Shown here in pieces: positions 9,011 to 18,219 of a DNA stretch of 64,000 bases. The DNA is from Sphingomonadales bacterium (GTDB lineage: Bacteria > Bacteroidota > Bacteroidia > Flavobacteriales_D > Crocinitomicaceae): contig VHBC01000004.1 in the NCBI GenBank assembly GCA_016872115.1, forward strand, positions 1-64,000, written 5' to 3'. Every line of letters starts with the position of its first letter. Position 1 is the stretch's first letter. Below the pieces are notes generated by a model. The model ran no database searches. It had not been told where the DNA came from and worked only from the letters and a program-made list of their open reading frames with translations. A program made the translations under genes and the position numbers.

Positions 9011-11517
9011 TGACCGAAGACCTCCAACAACAACTCCAACAGCAAGAAGCGCCCGAACCCAAGATCAACGTTCGGGAACTCATCGACCGCTACCTCCACT
9101 ACTGGTTGTGGTTTGTGATTGGCGTGGGCATCTCCGTGTTCATTGCTTACACCATGCTGCGCTACTCCACCAATATTTATCAAAGTAGTGCCACTATCCT
9201 TATTCAAAAAGCCAAAGAAAACGATGTGCTCAGTGGTCTCAACGCCAACACCGGCTTCAGTTTGTTTCCGGAGCGCTTGGCCATCGGCAACGAGATTGCC
9301 CTTTTTAAAACACCCACTATTTTGCGCGGTGTGGCGGCGCGTCTAGAGCTTAATAAGACCTACAAAATGGTCGGCCAAAACGCCGGCATCAAAAAATCCG
9401 AAATGTGGGGCAATAACCCTATTGCTTTGCGCGCGGTGGGTCCAGACTCTCTTTTGTATGGCGTTGGCGCAGAATTCGAACTCACGGTACTCTCTGGTGG
9501 CCGCTATGAGCTCTACATGAATGAAACCGAATACCTCGGTAAACACAATTTCAATACACCTATCTCAACAACTATCGGCACCATCAGCATTGACAAAACC
9601 AGTAGTTTTGGTGGTGTAGCCGTCGGCAATCAGTTTATTATCTCGCTGACGCCACTCGAACAAGTTGCGCAGGGCCTCAATGGGGCTATTACCATAGACC
9701 GCGCCGACAAAACCTCTGATCTCATTGCCATCAGCATCCAAGGGCCGGTCATTGAGAAAAACAACGCCATCATCAGGGCGCTTATCGAAGAGCACCGCCA
9801 GGAAAAAATCGACGACCAAAACGAGGTAGCACGCAATACCACCAACTTTATCAATGACCGCATGGCCTATTTGGCCAAAGAGTTGGGCGAAGTCGAGAAA
9901 GACGCTGAGTCTTTTAAGCAACAGCACGAGCTCGTAGACGTCATGACCGACGGAAGCAGCTTTGTCTCGAAACGCGATGCAGCCGAGGCCAAAATCATTG
10001 AGACCTCTGTTCAGCTCAAACTAACTGAATACCTCCAAGACTATCTTGCCAAACACAACACGAACACCACCCTTTTGCCCTCAAACCTTGGTTTTGAAGA
10101 CGTTACAGTGGTGGCCATCACCACCCAATACAACAAACTTATCTTAGACCGCGAGCGCTTGCTCAAAAACTCCAAGCCCAACAACCCGCAGGTCTTGCGC
10201 ATGGAAGAACAACTCCAAGGCTTGCGCACCACCATGGAAGACGGCCTCAAGGCCAATAAATCGCGCTTGCGCATTATCCTCAATTCCCTAGACGAACAGC
10301 AGCGCCTTTACGAAGGCAAAGTCGCTTCTGTTCCGGCTTTTGAGCGCCAATTCCGCGACATCGAGCGCCAACAAAAAATCAAAGAAACGCTTTACATCTT
10401 CTTGCTCCAAAAGCGCGAAGAAAACGAAATCTCTACCGCGGCTTCTATTGGCAACACCAAAATTATTGTTGAGCCCTCCTCTAATGTTGCGCCAGTATCA
10501 CCCAACCGCAGTAAGTACTATATTTTTGCGGTAGCGCTGGGCTTGCTTATTCCGTTTGGCATCATCTACCTCAAGTATTTGCTCGATAGCAAAGTCCACG
10601 GCATCCACGATCTTATTAAGTTTAAGTTGCCAGCCATTGGCGAGATCCCAAAAGGCGACGACGACCAACGCGCGGTAGTGGCTACCAAAAATGCGCGCTC
10701 GCATATTGCCGAGGCTTTCCGAATGGTACGCTCCAATATGAATTTCTTGCTGGAAAACACAGCGGGTGCCAAAACCATCATGCTGACCTCCTCTATAGCC
10801 GGCGAGGGCAAGACTTTCATCTCTATCAATTTAGGGCACACCCTCTCGCATTCCGACAAAAAAGTGGTGGTCATTGGTTTGGATTTACGCGCACCCAAAA
10901 TTGCGCGCTACCTCGATATCGCCAAAATGGTTGGGGTCTCAAATTATATTATCAACGAAGCGCTTACTTTTGACGACATCTTACTCCATGACCCGGCCAA
11001 CACCAATATGCACTATATTTTGTCGGGTGATATCCCGCCAAACCCTTCAGAACTCTTGCTCAGGGAACGCCTTGTTGAGCTGATCAATATAGCCAAAGCA
11101 CGCTTCGACTACGTGATCATCGATACGGCTCCAGTAGCGCTTGTTGCCGACTCCTTGCACCTCTCTGTTCATGCTGACCTGACTATCTATGTGGCGCGTG
11201 CCGAACACCTCGACCGCCGCATGCTCAGCATTCCTGCTGGCCTTTACCACGACAAAAAAATCCCGAATTTGGCTATGCTGATCAATGCCACCGATGTCAT
11301 GGGCAAAGGTTATGGCTACGGCTACGGTTCGGGCTACGGCTACGGTTATGGCTATGGTTATGGCTACGGCTATGGCTACGGCCAGCAGTACGGTGCGGGC
11401 TATGGCTCAGAATACTTCGACAAACCGAAAAAGAAGAAATCAAAATTAGTGCGCTTCTTAGAAAAAGCGTTCCCGTTTGTGCCCACCGTGCGCAAGCGCT
11501 TGGGTAAGAAAAAGTAA
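9010..11517 (+). CDS. Wzc-like polysaccharide co-polymerase and tyrosine autokinase
   Basis: 835 aa fused type (chain-length domain plus kinase). An N-terminal Wzz domain is bounded by membrane helices at about 33-52 and 497-517, with a long coiled-coil periplasmic portion between. The cytoplasmic BY-kinase has Walker A SIAGEGKT (about 597-604), Walker A' VVVIGLDLRAP (about 619-629; the usual first Asp is Gly here, the second Asp is kept) and Walker B YVIIDTAP (about 700). The C-terminal tail at about 767-799 is a run of Gly-Tyr repeats, the expected autophosphorylation cluster, followed by a Lys-rich end. It would set chain length and drive export together with the Wza-like protein. Homologues cycle between phosphorylated and dephosphorylated states; no phosphatase gene is visible here. 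Confidence 0.95.
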   Translation: MTEDLQQQLQQQEAPEPKINVRELIDRYLHYWLWFVIGVGISVFIAYTMLRYSTNIYQSSATILIQKAKENDVLSGLNANTGFSLFPERLAIGNEIALFKTPTILRGVAARLELNKTYKMVGQNAGIKKSEMWGNNPIALRAVGPDSLLYGVGAEFELTVLSGGRYELYMNETEYLGKHNFNTPISTTIGTISIDKTSSFGGVAVGNQFIISLTPLEQVAQGLNGAITIDRADKTSDLIAISIQGPVIEKNNAIIRALIEEHRQEKIDDQNEVARNTTNFINDRMAYLAKELGEVEKDAESFKQQHELVDVMTDGSSFVSKRDAAEAKIIETSVQLKLTEYLQDYLAKHNTNTTLLPSNLGFEDVTVVAITTQYNKLILDRERLLKNSKPNNPQVLRMEEQLQGLRTTMEDGLKANKSRLRIILNSLDEQQRLYEGKVASVPAFERQFRDIERQQKIKETLYIFLLQKREENEISTAASIGNTKIIVEPSSNVAPVSPNRSKYYIFAVALGLLIPFGIIYLKYLLDSKVHGIHDLIKFKLPAIGEIPKGDDDQRAVVATKNARSHIAEAFRMVRSNMNFLLENTAGAKTIMLTSSIAGEGKTFISINLGHTLSHSDKKVVVIGLDLRAPKIARYLDIAKMVGVSNYIINEALTFDDILLHDPANTNMHYILSGDIPPNPSELLLRERLVELINIAKARFDYVIIDTAPVALVADSLHLSVHADLTIYVARAEHLDRRMLSIPAGLYHDKKIPNLAMLINATDVMGKGYGYGYGSGYGYGYGYGYGYGYGYGQQYGAGYGSEYFDKPKKKKSKLVRFLEKAFPFVPTVRKRLGKKK
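11308..11406 (+). repeat. Hexanucleotide tandem repeat encoding Gly-Tyr tail
   Basis: About 16 imperfect copies of GGYTAY (alternating GGC/GGT with TAC/TAT) encode the Tyr-rich C-terminus of the kinase. Third-base variation between copies shows that the peptide rather than the DNA is under selection, although a 6-base unit could still change copy number by slippage without breaking the frame. Confidence 0.9.
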
Positions 11518-11543
11518 ACGCCCCTATTTTTTGCAATAAATTC

Positions 11544-11570
11544 AAAACCTCACTTCGGTGGGGTTTTTTT
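11544..11570 (+). terminator. Rho-independent terminator after the Wzc-like gene
   Basis: A 10-bp stem (11544-11553 with 11558-11567, one T-G pair) closed by a TTCG tetraloop, with a run of T at 11564-11570. It lies 26 bases after the kinase stop and marks the end of the polysaccharide transcript. Confidence 0.9.
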
Positions 11571-11597
11571 GTTTGGGATAAAATGTATTTTTACGTT

Positions 11598-12353
11598 ATG
11601 AAAGTTCGGCTTCCGTTTCTCCTTTTTTACACATGCGCATCAAATCTTTTCGCCCAGGTCTCAGGCGCTGAACCCGTGGCCTTACCTGTGGTTGGTGTGC
11701 ACTACGGCGGCGCGTTAAGTGGTGGCGATTTGGCGGCGCGCTATGGGTATTTCAATCGGGTGGGCCTGACCGCCGGCTACAAACTGAAAAACAACTGGAG
11801 TTTTGGTGTAGAGTCTGACTTTTGGTTCTCAGACAACGTGCGCCTCACGGGTTTGTTTGATCATTTGGTAGACGCCTCGGGCAACATCACCAATGACCTC
11901 GGTATGCCCGCCTCTGTGTTGGTGTATCCGCGCGGTGTGCATGCCAATGCCTATGTAGGGCGTTTGTTCCCCATCAACCAAACCAACCGCAACAGCGGCA
12001 TTCTTGTGCAACTCAGTGGCGGCTATATGCTGCACCGTTTGCGCATCGAAACCAACGACAACGTGGTGCCACAGCTAGAACTCGACTACAAAAAAGGTTA
12101 CGACCGCCTCACGTCGGGCCTCAACCTCCAACAATTTGTGGGCTACTCTTTTCTCAACAACCGTGGTTCGGCAAACTTTTATGCGGGGCTCTATTTTCAG
12201 CAAGGCTACACCTACAATCGCCGCACCATCAATTTTGACCAGCCCGATATCCCTGTTTCTACCGCCCGCCGCCTCGACCTCCAAACCGGCTTCAGGGTAG
12301 GTTGGTACATCCCATTTTATTCGGCAGAACCCCGAGAGTATTATTATAATTGA
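11598..12353 (+). CDS. Outer-membrane beta-barrel protein, unknown role
   Basis: 251 aa from the ATG at 11598, chosen because it opens directly with a signal peptide (MKVRLPFLLFYTCASNLFAQ); an ATG at 11583 in the same frame is also possible. The mature part alternates hydrophobic and aromatic strands with Gly and Asn turns (VGLTAGYKLKNNWSFGVESDFWF, GFRVGWYIPFY near the end) and reads as a small 8- to 10-stranded barrel. A TATTTTTA box at 11586-11593, 4 bases before the ATG, fits the -7 consensus at 7 of 8 positions, so the gene may have its own promoter just after the terminator. The stop overlaps the ATG of the Kdo transferase, so both envelope genes are co-transcribed. Confidence 0.75.
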   Translation: MKVRLPFLLFYTCASNLFAQVSGAEPVALPVVGVHYGGALSGGDLAARYGYFNRVGLTAGYKLKNNWSFGVESDFWFSDNVRLTGLFDHLVDASGNITNDLGMPASVLVYPRGVHANAYVGRLFPINQTNRNSGILVQLSGGYMLHRLRIETNDNVVPQLELDYKKGYDRLTSGLNLQQFVGYSFLNNRGSANFYAGLYFQQGYTYNRRTINFDQPDIPVSTARRLDLQTGFRVGWYIPFYSAEPREYYYN

Positions 12354-13582
12354 TGGCTTTTCTTTATTCTTTTTCCATCGTTTGTTACCAATTACTTTTG
12401 AAATTGGTGGCTTTGTGGCACCCGAAAGCCAAGCTCATGGTTGCAGGTCAAAAAGAAACATTTGCGCTCATTGCGAAACTTTCAAAAACAACCCATAAAA
12501 GATTTTGGTTTCATTGTGCCTCCTTGGGTGAGTACGACATGGCGCTGCCGCTTATCGAGGCTTGTGTGGCCGCTGACCCCCAGCTAGAAGTCGTAGTTAG
12601 TTTTTATTCGCCTTCAGGTATGCAGTATTTTCACAAGCGGGGTTTTGTACCGCACGCGGTGTTTTATCTGCCTGCCGATTTGCCTGCCACTATGCAGCGC
12701 CTCGTCGAGGAAGTAGGAGCGTCTCGGCTTTACTTATTGAAATATGAATTTTGGCCCAATTTATTGCGTGCAGCGCAAGTAGCAAGACTTAATATTTATT
12801 CGGTTTCCACTTTGTTGCGACCATCGCAAGTCTATTTGAAGTGGTATGGTGGGTTTTTTAGAAAGGCCCTCGGTAGGGTGTCTTATTTTGGTGTTCAAAA
12901 TGAAAAGACGCAACAATTGTTGCTAACAGCTGGGATAGCACAAGCAAAAATAGAGGTGCTCGGTGATTTGCGCTTCAATAGGGTGCTTGCTGCAAAAGCG
13001 AAAGCCCAAAGCAACCCTGTTATCGCACAATTTGCGCAAGGTAACGAGCTCTTGATTTTAGGCAGTAGTTGGCCCCAAGAAGAAGATTTGTTGCTGGGTT
13101 TGTTCAAAGAAATGGCGCCCAACGAGACCAAAAACCTCAAAATCTTGATCGCTCCGCACGATCTTTCCAAAAGCCATTTGGAACAAATGAAAGCCAAATT
13201 TCCGGAGGCACTTTTTTACACGGAGCTGCACGAAGGTGGAATTCCGGATGCACAAGTGCTCATTTTGGACACGATTGGGCACTTGAGTGCAGCCTATCAA
13301 TACGGGAGTGTCGCTTTTGTTGGCGGGGGCTTTAGTGGTAGTTTACATAATATTTTAGAGCCGGCAAGCTTCGGATTGCCGCTTGTTTTTGGCCCAAAGC
13401 ACCAAAAGTTCCCAGAGGCACAGGCCTTTCTTGATTTAGGTTTTGCAAAAGAGGTGGATAGTCCACAAAGATTAAATGCAGCGCTTCAATTCTTTTTGAA
13501 AGATAAAAAAGACTTAAAGGAAGAAATTGAAAAACATGTTTTCAAAATCCAGGTTAAATTGCCCTTAAAACTTGTCAATTGA
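12353..13582 (+). CDS. waaA: 3-deoxy-D-manno-octulosonic acid transferase
   Basis: 409 aa from the ATG at 12353, which overlaps the preceding TGA. It transfers Kdo from CMP-Kdo to lipid A precursor at the inner membrane. The N-terminal membrane anchor (FLYSFSIVCYQLLLKLVALW) is followed by the glycosyltransferase-30 domain with WFHCASLGEYDMALPLIEA, the KYEFWPNLLRAAQ motif (family signature YEFWPN), and the GT-B C-half LILGSSWPQEEDLLL, VGGGFSGSLHNILEPASFGLPLVFG. The length matches Bacteroidota homologues. It is convergent with purF; the stops are 7 bases apart. Confidence 0.95.
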   Translation: MAFLYSFSIVCYQLLLKLVALWHPKAKLMVAGQKETFALIAKLSKTTHKRFWFHCASLGEYDMALPLIEACVAADPQLEVVVSFYSPSGMQYFHKRGFVPHAVFYLPADLPATMQRLVEEVGASRLYLLKYEFWPNLLRAAQVARLNIYSVSTLLRPSQVYLKWYGGFFRKALGRVSYFGVQNEKTQQLLLTAGIAQAKIEVLGDLRFNRVLAAKAKAQSNPVIAQFAQGNELLILGSSWPQEEDLLLGLFKEMAPNETKNLKILIAPHDLSKSHLEQMKAKFPEALFYTELHEGGIPDAQVLILDTIGHLSAAYQYGSVAFVGGGFSGSLHNILEPASFGLPLVFGPKHQKFPEAQAFLDLGFAKEVDSPQRLNAALQFFLKDKKDLKEEIEKHVFKIQVKLPLKLVN

Positions 13583-13589
13583 AAAGCTA

Positions 13590-15491
13590 TTAATACGCTC
13601 TTTCGTTGCGTTTTTCCATCCAGTTGATGAACGCGCGGTTGACTACTTTGTTGCCGCCAGGGGTAGGGTAGTTGCCGGTAAAGTACCAGTCTCCGGTATG
13701 GCCTGGGCAGGCAATATGTAGGTTCTCGACACTTTGATAGATGATTTCGACCTTAGCTTGCATGCCTTTTGGTGTCAGCATTTTGGCGATTTGTGCCGAG
13801 ATTTGTTGGTCTGTGAAGGGTTCGTAGATGCGTTGCACTACGTTTTTGACTTGTTCTTTTGGTAAGTGCACTTGTTCGAGCGCCGCTTTGTAGACATCGT
13901 CTATGATTTGTGCTTGGCCGGTTTCACGCAAAAGTGCAATGGCTGCCTCGAAGGCAATGAAATCGCCCATTTTGGCCATGTCGATGCCGTAGCAATCTGG
14001 GTAGCGAATCTGAGGTGCAGAGGAGACCACTACAATTTTTTTAGGGCCAAGTCGGTCTAAAATGCGCAAAATGCTTTGTCGGAGTGTGGTGCCGCGCACA
14101 ATGCTGTCGTCAATGACAATGAGGTTGTCGGTGCCGCGGCGTACAGAGCCGTAGGTGATGTCGTAGACATGCGCAACGAGGTCGTCGCGGGAGTCGTCTT
14201 GGGTGATGAAAGTCCGCAATTTGGCATCTTTAACGGCGATTTTTTCGGTGCGGGCCCTGCGTTTGACAATTTGGGCAATTGCCTCGGTGCTGGCACCGGC
14301 GCCAAGTGCTTGGATTTGTTTGATTTTATCTTGGTTGAGCGCTTCCTCAAGGCCTTTGATGAGGCCGTAAAAAGAAACCTCGGCGGTGTTCGGAATAAAT
14401 GAAAAGACGCTGTTGTCGTAGTCGTGGCCAACACTTTCTAAGACGTCTTTTACGATGAGGCGCCCTAATGCTTTGCGTTCTTTGTAAATATCGGCATCTG
14501 AGCCGCGCGAGAAATAAATGCGTTCAAAAGAGCACTGCGTTAGTTGACGCGGTTTATTGATCAGGGTTTCTTTGACTTGGCCGTTTTTCTCGATGATGAG
14601 GGCATGGCCAGGCTGAAGCTCTTTGATGTCTTCCACTTTAAGGTTGAAAGCGGTTTGAATGACAGGGCGCTCTGAGGCCACTGCGCAAATCTCGTCGTCT
14701 TCGTACCAGAAAGCGGGCCGAATGCCGCTTGGGTCTCGGAGTACAAAAGCACTGCCGTGGCCCATGAGGCCTGCCATGGCGTAGCCGCCATCCCAGCGCT
14801 CAGAGGCTTTTTTGAGAATTTGGTCGATTTTGAGTTCGTCTTGGATACGGGAGTAGATATCGGTTTTGGCATAGCCCAGCGCTTTGTAGCGTTCGTAAAG
14901 TTCTTCGTTTTCGACATCCAAAAAATGACCTATTTTTTCCATGACCGTAACGGTGTCGGATTTTTCTTTGGGATGCTGCCCGATTTCGACCAATACGTCG
15001 AAGAGTTCATCGACGTTGGTGAGGTTGAAGTTACCAGCAACTACCAAATTGCGGGTCATCCAGTTGGACTGACGCAAAAACGGATGACAACTTTCTATGG
15101 AATTGCGTCCGTATGTCCCGTAGCGGAGGTGACCTAAAAATACCTCGCCGGTGAAGCCAACGTTTTTTTTAAGGTAAGCGACGTCCTTGAGATGTGCGGG
15201 GTTTTCGACGTAGATGGCCTTGAACTTGGTGTTGATTTGGTCAAAAATATCTTGCGTGGGATTCTTTTTAACCGAACGGGTGCGTGAGATATAGCGCTCA
15301 CCGGGTTGCATATCGAGTTTGATGTTGGCAATGCCCGCACCGTCTTGGCCTCGGTTGTGCTGTTTTTCCATAAGGAGGTGCATCTTGTTGAGGCCCCAAA
15401 GTACAGATCCGTATTTGTCGAGGTAGTAGTCTAGTGGTTTTTTGAGCCTTAAAAGGGCGATGCCACACTCGTGTTTAATCGGATCACTCAT
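13590..15491 (-). CDS. purF: Amidophosphoribosyltransferase
   Basis: 633 aa, the long Bacteroidota-type enzyme (about 470-500 aa elsewhere). It makes 5-phosphoribosylamine from PRPP and glutamine, the first step of purine synthesis. The N-terminal Ntn glutaminase domain starts SDPIKHECGIALL; Cys9 would be the nucleophile after a short leader is removed. RPAFWYEDD and the phosphoribosyltransferase motif VIDDSIVRGTTLRQSI mark the PRPP-binding half. The C-terminal extension (HIACPGHTGDWYFTGNYPTPGG) is conserved in the long form. Single gene; a TACCTTTG -7 box lies 17 bases upstream, in a divergent promoter region shared with the HYC_CC_PP gene. Confidence 0.95.
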   Translation of the reverse strand: MSDPIKHECGIALLRLKKPLDYYLDKYGSVLWGLNKMHLLMEKQHNRGQDGAGIANIKLDMQPGERYISRTRSVKKNPTQDIFDQINTKFKAIYVENPAHLKDVAYLKKNVGFTGEVFLGHLRYGTYGRNSIESCHPFLRQSNWMTRNLVVAGNFNLTNVDELFDVLVEIGQHPKEKSDTVTVMEKIGHFLDVENEELYERYKALGYAKTDIYSRIQDELKIDQILKKASERWDGGYAMAGLMGHGSAFVLRDPSGIRPAFWYEDDEICAVASERPVIQTAFNLKVEDIKELQPGHALIIEKNGQVKETLINKPRQLTQCSFERIYFSRGSDADIYKERKALGRLIVKDVLESVGHDYDNSVFSFIPNTAEVSFYGLIKGLEEALNQDKIKQIQALGAGASTEAIAQIVKRRARTEKIAVKDAKLRTFITQDDSRDDLVAHVYDITYGSVRRGTDNLIVIDDSIVRGTTLRQSILRILDRLGPKKIVVVSSAPQIRYPDCYGIDMAKMGDFIAFEAAIALLRETGQAQIIDDVYKAALEQVHLPKEQVKNVVQRIYEPFTDQQISAQIAKMLTPKGMQAKVEIIYQSVENLHIACPGHTGDWYFTGNYPTPGGNKVVNRAFINWMEKRNERAY

Positions 15492-15508
15492 GGAAATTTA
15501 TTTGGTAG

Positions 15509-15516
15509 CAAAGGTA
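15509..15516 (-). promoter_or_regulatory. -7 box of purF
   Basis: TACCTTTG on the minus strand matches TAnnTTTG exactly, 17 bases before the purF ATG. The 46-base space between purF and the divergent HYC_CC_PP gene must hold both promoters. Confidence 0.55.
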
Positions 15517-15528
15517 ATTCTTTATTCG

Positions 15529-15536
15529 TAATTTTG
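15529..15536 (+). promoter_or_regulatory. -7 box abutting the HYC_CC_PP start codon
   Basis: TAATTTTG matches TAnnTTTG exactly and ends one base before the ATG at 15538. If it is used, transcription would begin at or inside the first codons, so either the mRNA is leaderless or the true start is further in. Confidence 0.5.
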
Positions 15537-15537
15537 T

Positions 15538-15966
15538 ATGGTGAAAAGCCTGATTGTTACTTTTCTGATTCTCCTGCAACTCGCATTGCAAATAGGTGTC
15601 CCTATTCACAAGCACTTCTGTGAAATGGATGGTTCTTTTGCGTCTGTTTTCATCAAGGTAGACCACCAATGCGATGCGCCACACACCGATCTTCCACCAT
15701 GTTGTCAGGAAGAACAAGCTAAAGACGACTGCTGCTCTGATGAAATACAGGTCGTCAAAACAAACTTAGATCAAATCAATTCATCATCGGAGGATTTCTT
15801 CTCAGAGATGAATCCTTTTATTGCCGACTTACCCAATGTTTTCGATTTCAAATATGTCGTTACCACCCCAACGCCTCAATGGCACGGTAAGCATTACAAG
15901 CGCCCACCTCCGCTGTGGCGATCCGGTCGGCAAATCCACACCTTACACCAGACTTGGCAAATATGA
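15538..15966 (+). CDS. HYC_CC_PP-type small secreted protein
   Basis: 142 aa with an N-terminal hydrophobic segment (residues 4-20). It carries the features of the Bacteroidota HYC_CC_PP family: a His/Cys cluster HKHFCEMDG (24-32), two Cys pairs at 55-56 and 65-66 (PPCCQEE, DDCCSDE), and a late proline triplet (KRPPPLW, 123-125). These proteins typically precede a TonB-dependent receptor, as here (receptor ATG 46 bases downstream). The paired Cys and His suggest metal binding or redox activity in the periplasm; direct function is unknown. With the receptor and the HMA protein it forms a three-gene unit, probably for copper or a similar soft metal (inference). Confidence 0.8.
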   Translation: MVKSLIVTFLILLQLALQIGVPIHKHFCEMDGSFASVFIKVDHQCDAPHTDLPPCCQEEQAKDDCCSDEIQVVKTNLDQINSSSEDFFSEMNPFIADLPNVFDFKYVVTTPTPQWHGKHYKRPPPLWRSGRQIHTLHQTWQI

Positions 15967-16012
15967 TTGCGCATTCAATGCATCAATTGAATGTTTAATC
16001 CATATATTGTCT

Positions 16013-18190
16013 ATGAAATACTTTTTGTTTTTGGGAAGTTTATTCATGCTTTCCACGCTTCAAGCCCAAATCAAGGGCGTGGTGCAAGGGGCAGACTCTC
16101 TGCAAACCAAACCACTTAAAAATGTTAAAATTACGCTGCTGCGTGCCGAGACCACTGTTTATTCCAACGAAGACGGCACCTTTGAAATCCTTTTGGGAAA
16201 GCAAAGCCCTGACACCTTATTGTTTGTAGCCAAGGGCTATCGCTCGGACCGCTTAGTGGTGACCCGCTCGGACCGTTTTGCTGCGCTCAATGTAGTGCTG
16301 GTTTCGGGGCAGTTGGTTCAGGATATTGTTGTAGCAGGTGCTAAAAATGCACACGGAATTTCCAAAATGAAGACGTTGCATGTCGAGGAGCTCACAAGTG
16401 CCGAATTCAGAAAAGCCGCTTGTTGTAATTTATCCGAATCTTTTGAAACCAATGCCACTGTAGATGTCAGTATGTCTGATGCTGTTTCTGGAGCAAAAAA
16501 AATACAATTGTTGGGGCTCGATGCCGCTTACACGCAATTGCAATTTGAAAATATCCCTATTTTGCGTGGCCTCGAGAGCACCCATGGCATCAGCGTTATT
16601 CCGGGCACTTGGCTAGAGTCCATACAAATTACCAAAGGCACTGGTTCGGTGGTGAATGGCTATGAATCCATGGCGGGTTTGTTGAATTTTGAATTTAAGA
16701 AACCCAAAGACCTCCCGCGCATGGGGCTCAATGTATATCAAAACCGCTTTGGCCGCTCCGAGCTCAATTTGCAGGGTGGCCAGCGGCTCTCTGAGCGCTG
16801 GCACATGGGCTTGTTTGCCTCGGGCGCAGCCATTTACGGCCAACAAGACCACAACCAGGACGGTTTTAGGGACCAGGCGCTGTCCAATACGATTAATTTA
16901 CTGCAGCGTTTCAGTTACCAAGGCCCCAAAATGGAGGCGCAATTCGGTTTACAGGCCTACACCGATGACAAAACAGGTGGTCAGCTCACTTTTAGTAAAC
17001 AAACACCTGAAGGATACGGGATGACCTTGAATAGCCAACACCTCTCGGTTTTTTCAAAAACCGGTTTTTTTGGCAAAAAACCCGCCCAAAGTTTGGGAAT
17101 CATCACGCAACTGAAAGCCCAAGATGTGAACGGCTTTTATGGCCTCCGCAACTTTCAGGGCAAAGAACGACGCCTTTACATCAATGCCATTTATGACGAC
17201 ATCATTGGTAATTCAGACCATAAAATCAAGGCGGGAGCAAGTTTTTTGGCGCTGCGGATCTTGCAATATGCTGGTCAGCCTTCGGGCGCAGCACAGCTGG
17301 GGCTGACGCGTACTGAGATCGTACCGGGCGTATTTGCCGAGTATACCTACTCGGGCAACCGCCTCTCGGCGGTTGTAGGTGCGCGCTATGACCAACACAA
17401 CCTGGCTGGCGGCCAATTTTCACCACGCGCGCACCTCAAATACGCCCTCAGCCCCCAACTCGACCTCAGACTTACAGCGGGTCGCGCTTGGCGCATGCCC
17501 AATTTTGTCGTTGACAACCTGTCTTTGCTAGCGAGTTCAAAAACATGGATAGCGAATCAGACCTTGCAGCCAGAAATCTCCTGGAATATAGGCGCCTCGT
17601 TGGTGCAGGGTTTCAGTTTCAAAAAACGCAAAGGAACCATCAGTATAGATGCCTACCATACGCGTTTTACGCAACAACTTGTCGCCGACCGCGATTCGAT
17701 TTTCGATATGGTCATTTTTAAAAACCTAGCCGATCATTCAGTTGCCACCGTGATTCAGACCGAATTTGCCTATGAAGTTTTGCGCGGCTTTGATGTGCGC
17801 TTGGCCTATAAATTTCAAGACGTGCGCGCGCTGTACAACGGCCAGCTTCAAAATCAAGTTTTGTTGCCGCGCCAACGCTATTTTGCAAATTTGGCGTATC
17901 AGACCCGCAACAAACATTGGCAATACGACCTTACGTATTCGCGCTACAGCGCTGTTCGTTTGCCGCATCATGGCCACAGCATACCATGGGCGCTGCTCAA
18001 TGCGCAACTTACACGGAACTTCAAGCAGCTCGAATGTTACCTCGGTGGTGAAAACCTTCTCAACTTTACGCAGCATGCGCCAATTATAGATGCAAGCAAT
18101 CCATTTGGATCTTCTTTTGACGCCACTCAAATTTGGGCGCCAATTATGGGTTGGAATGCGTACTTTGGCTTGCGCTATACGTTCAAATAA
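16013..18190 (+). CDS. TonB-dependent receptor with carboxypeptidase-like N-terminal domain
   Basis: 725 aa. The start at 16013 is chosen because it opens with a signal peptide (MKYFLFLGSLFMLSTLQAQ); the frame is open further upstream but overlaps the HYC_CC_PP gene. Order: signal peptide; CarboxypepD_reg-like domain (IKGVVQGADSL to about 100); plug domain with a Cys pair at about 137-138 (KAACCNLSESF) and SIQITKGTGSVVNGYESMAGLLNFE; then a 22-strand barrel ending in an aromatic residue (YFGLRYTFK), as required for BAM insertion. It would import a ligand across the outer membrane using TonB energy. The flanking Cys-rich and HMA genes point to a metal or metallophore. The plug ACCNL Cys pair recurs in receptors next to HMA genes as far as I recall (not checked). 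Confidence 0.9.
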   Translation: MKYFLFLGSLFMLSTLQAQIKGVVQGADSLQTKPLKNVKITLLRAETTVYSNEDGTFEILLGKQSPDTLLFVAKGYRSDRLVVTRSDRFAALNVVLVSGQLVQDIVVAGAKNAHGISKMKTLHVEELTSAEFRKAACCNLSESFETNATVDVSMSDAVSGAKKIQLLGLDAAYTQLQFENIPILRGLESTHGISVIPGTWLESIQITKGTGSVVNGYESMAGLLNFEFKKPKDLPRMGLNVYQNRFGRSELNLQGGQRLSERWHMGLFASGAAIYGQQDHNQDGFRDQALSNTINLLQRFSYQGPKMEAQFGLQAYTDDKTGGQLTFSKQTPEGYGMTLNSQHLSVFSKTGFFGKKPAQSLGIITQLKAQDVNGFYGLRNFQGKERRLYINAIYDDIIGNSDHKIKAGASFLALRILQYAGQPSGAAQLGLTRTEIVPGVFAEYTYSGNRLSAVVGARYDQHNLAGGQFSPRAHLKYALSPQLDLRLTAGRAWRMPNFVVDNLSLLASSKTWIANQTLQPEISWNIGASLVQGFSFKKRKGTISIDAYHTRFTQQLVADRDSIFDMVIFKNLADHSVATVIQTEFAYEVLRGFDVRLAYKFQDVRALYNGQLQNQVLLPRQRYFANLAYQTRNKHWQYDLTYSRYSAVRLPHHGHSIPWALLNAQLTRNFKQLECYLGGENLLNFTQHAPIIDASNPFGSSFDATQIWAPIMGWNAYFGLRYTFK

Positions 18191-18219
18191 TTTGAATAAT
18201 GAATCAAAATCTATTAAAA

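Noticed and set aside
11308-11406. Repeat array that might suggest a CRISPR or minisatellite
   Set aside because: The unit is 6 bases, in frame, with synonymous variation and no spacers; it encodes the kinase tail.
13866-15137. Three plus-strand open frames of 64-126 codons antisense to purF
   Set aside because: They mirror the conserved purF reading frame and have no recognisable features; long antisense frames are expected in such codon usage.
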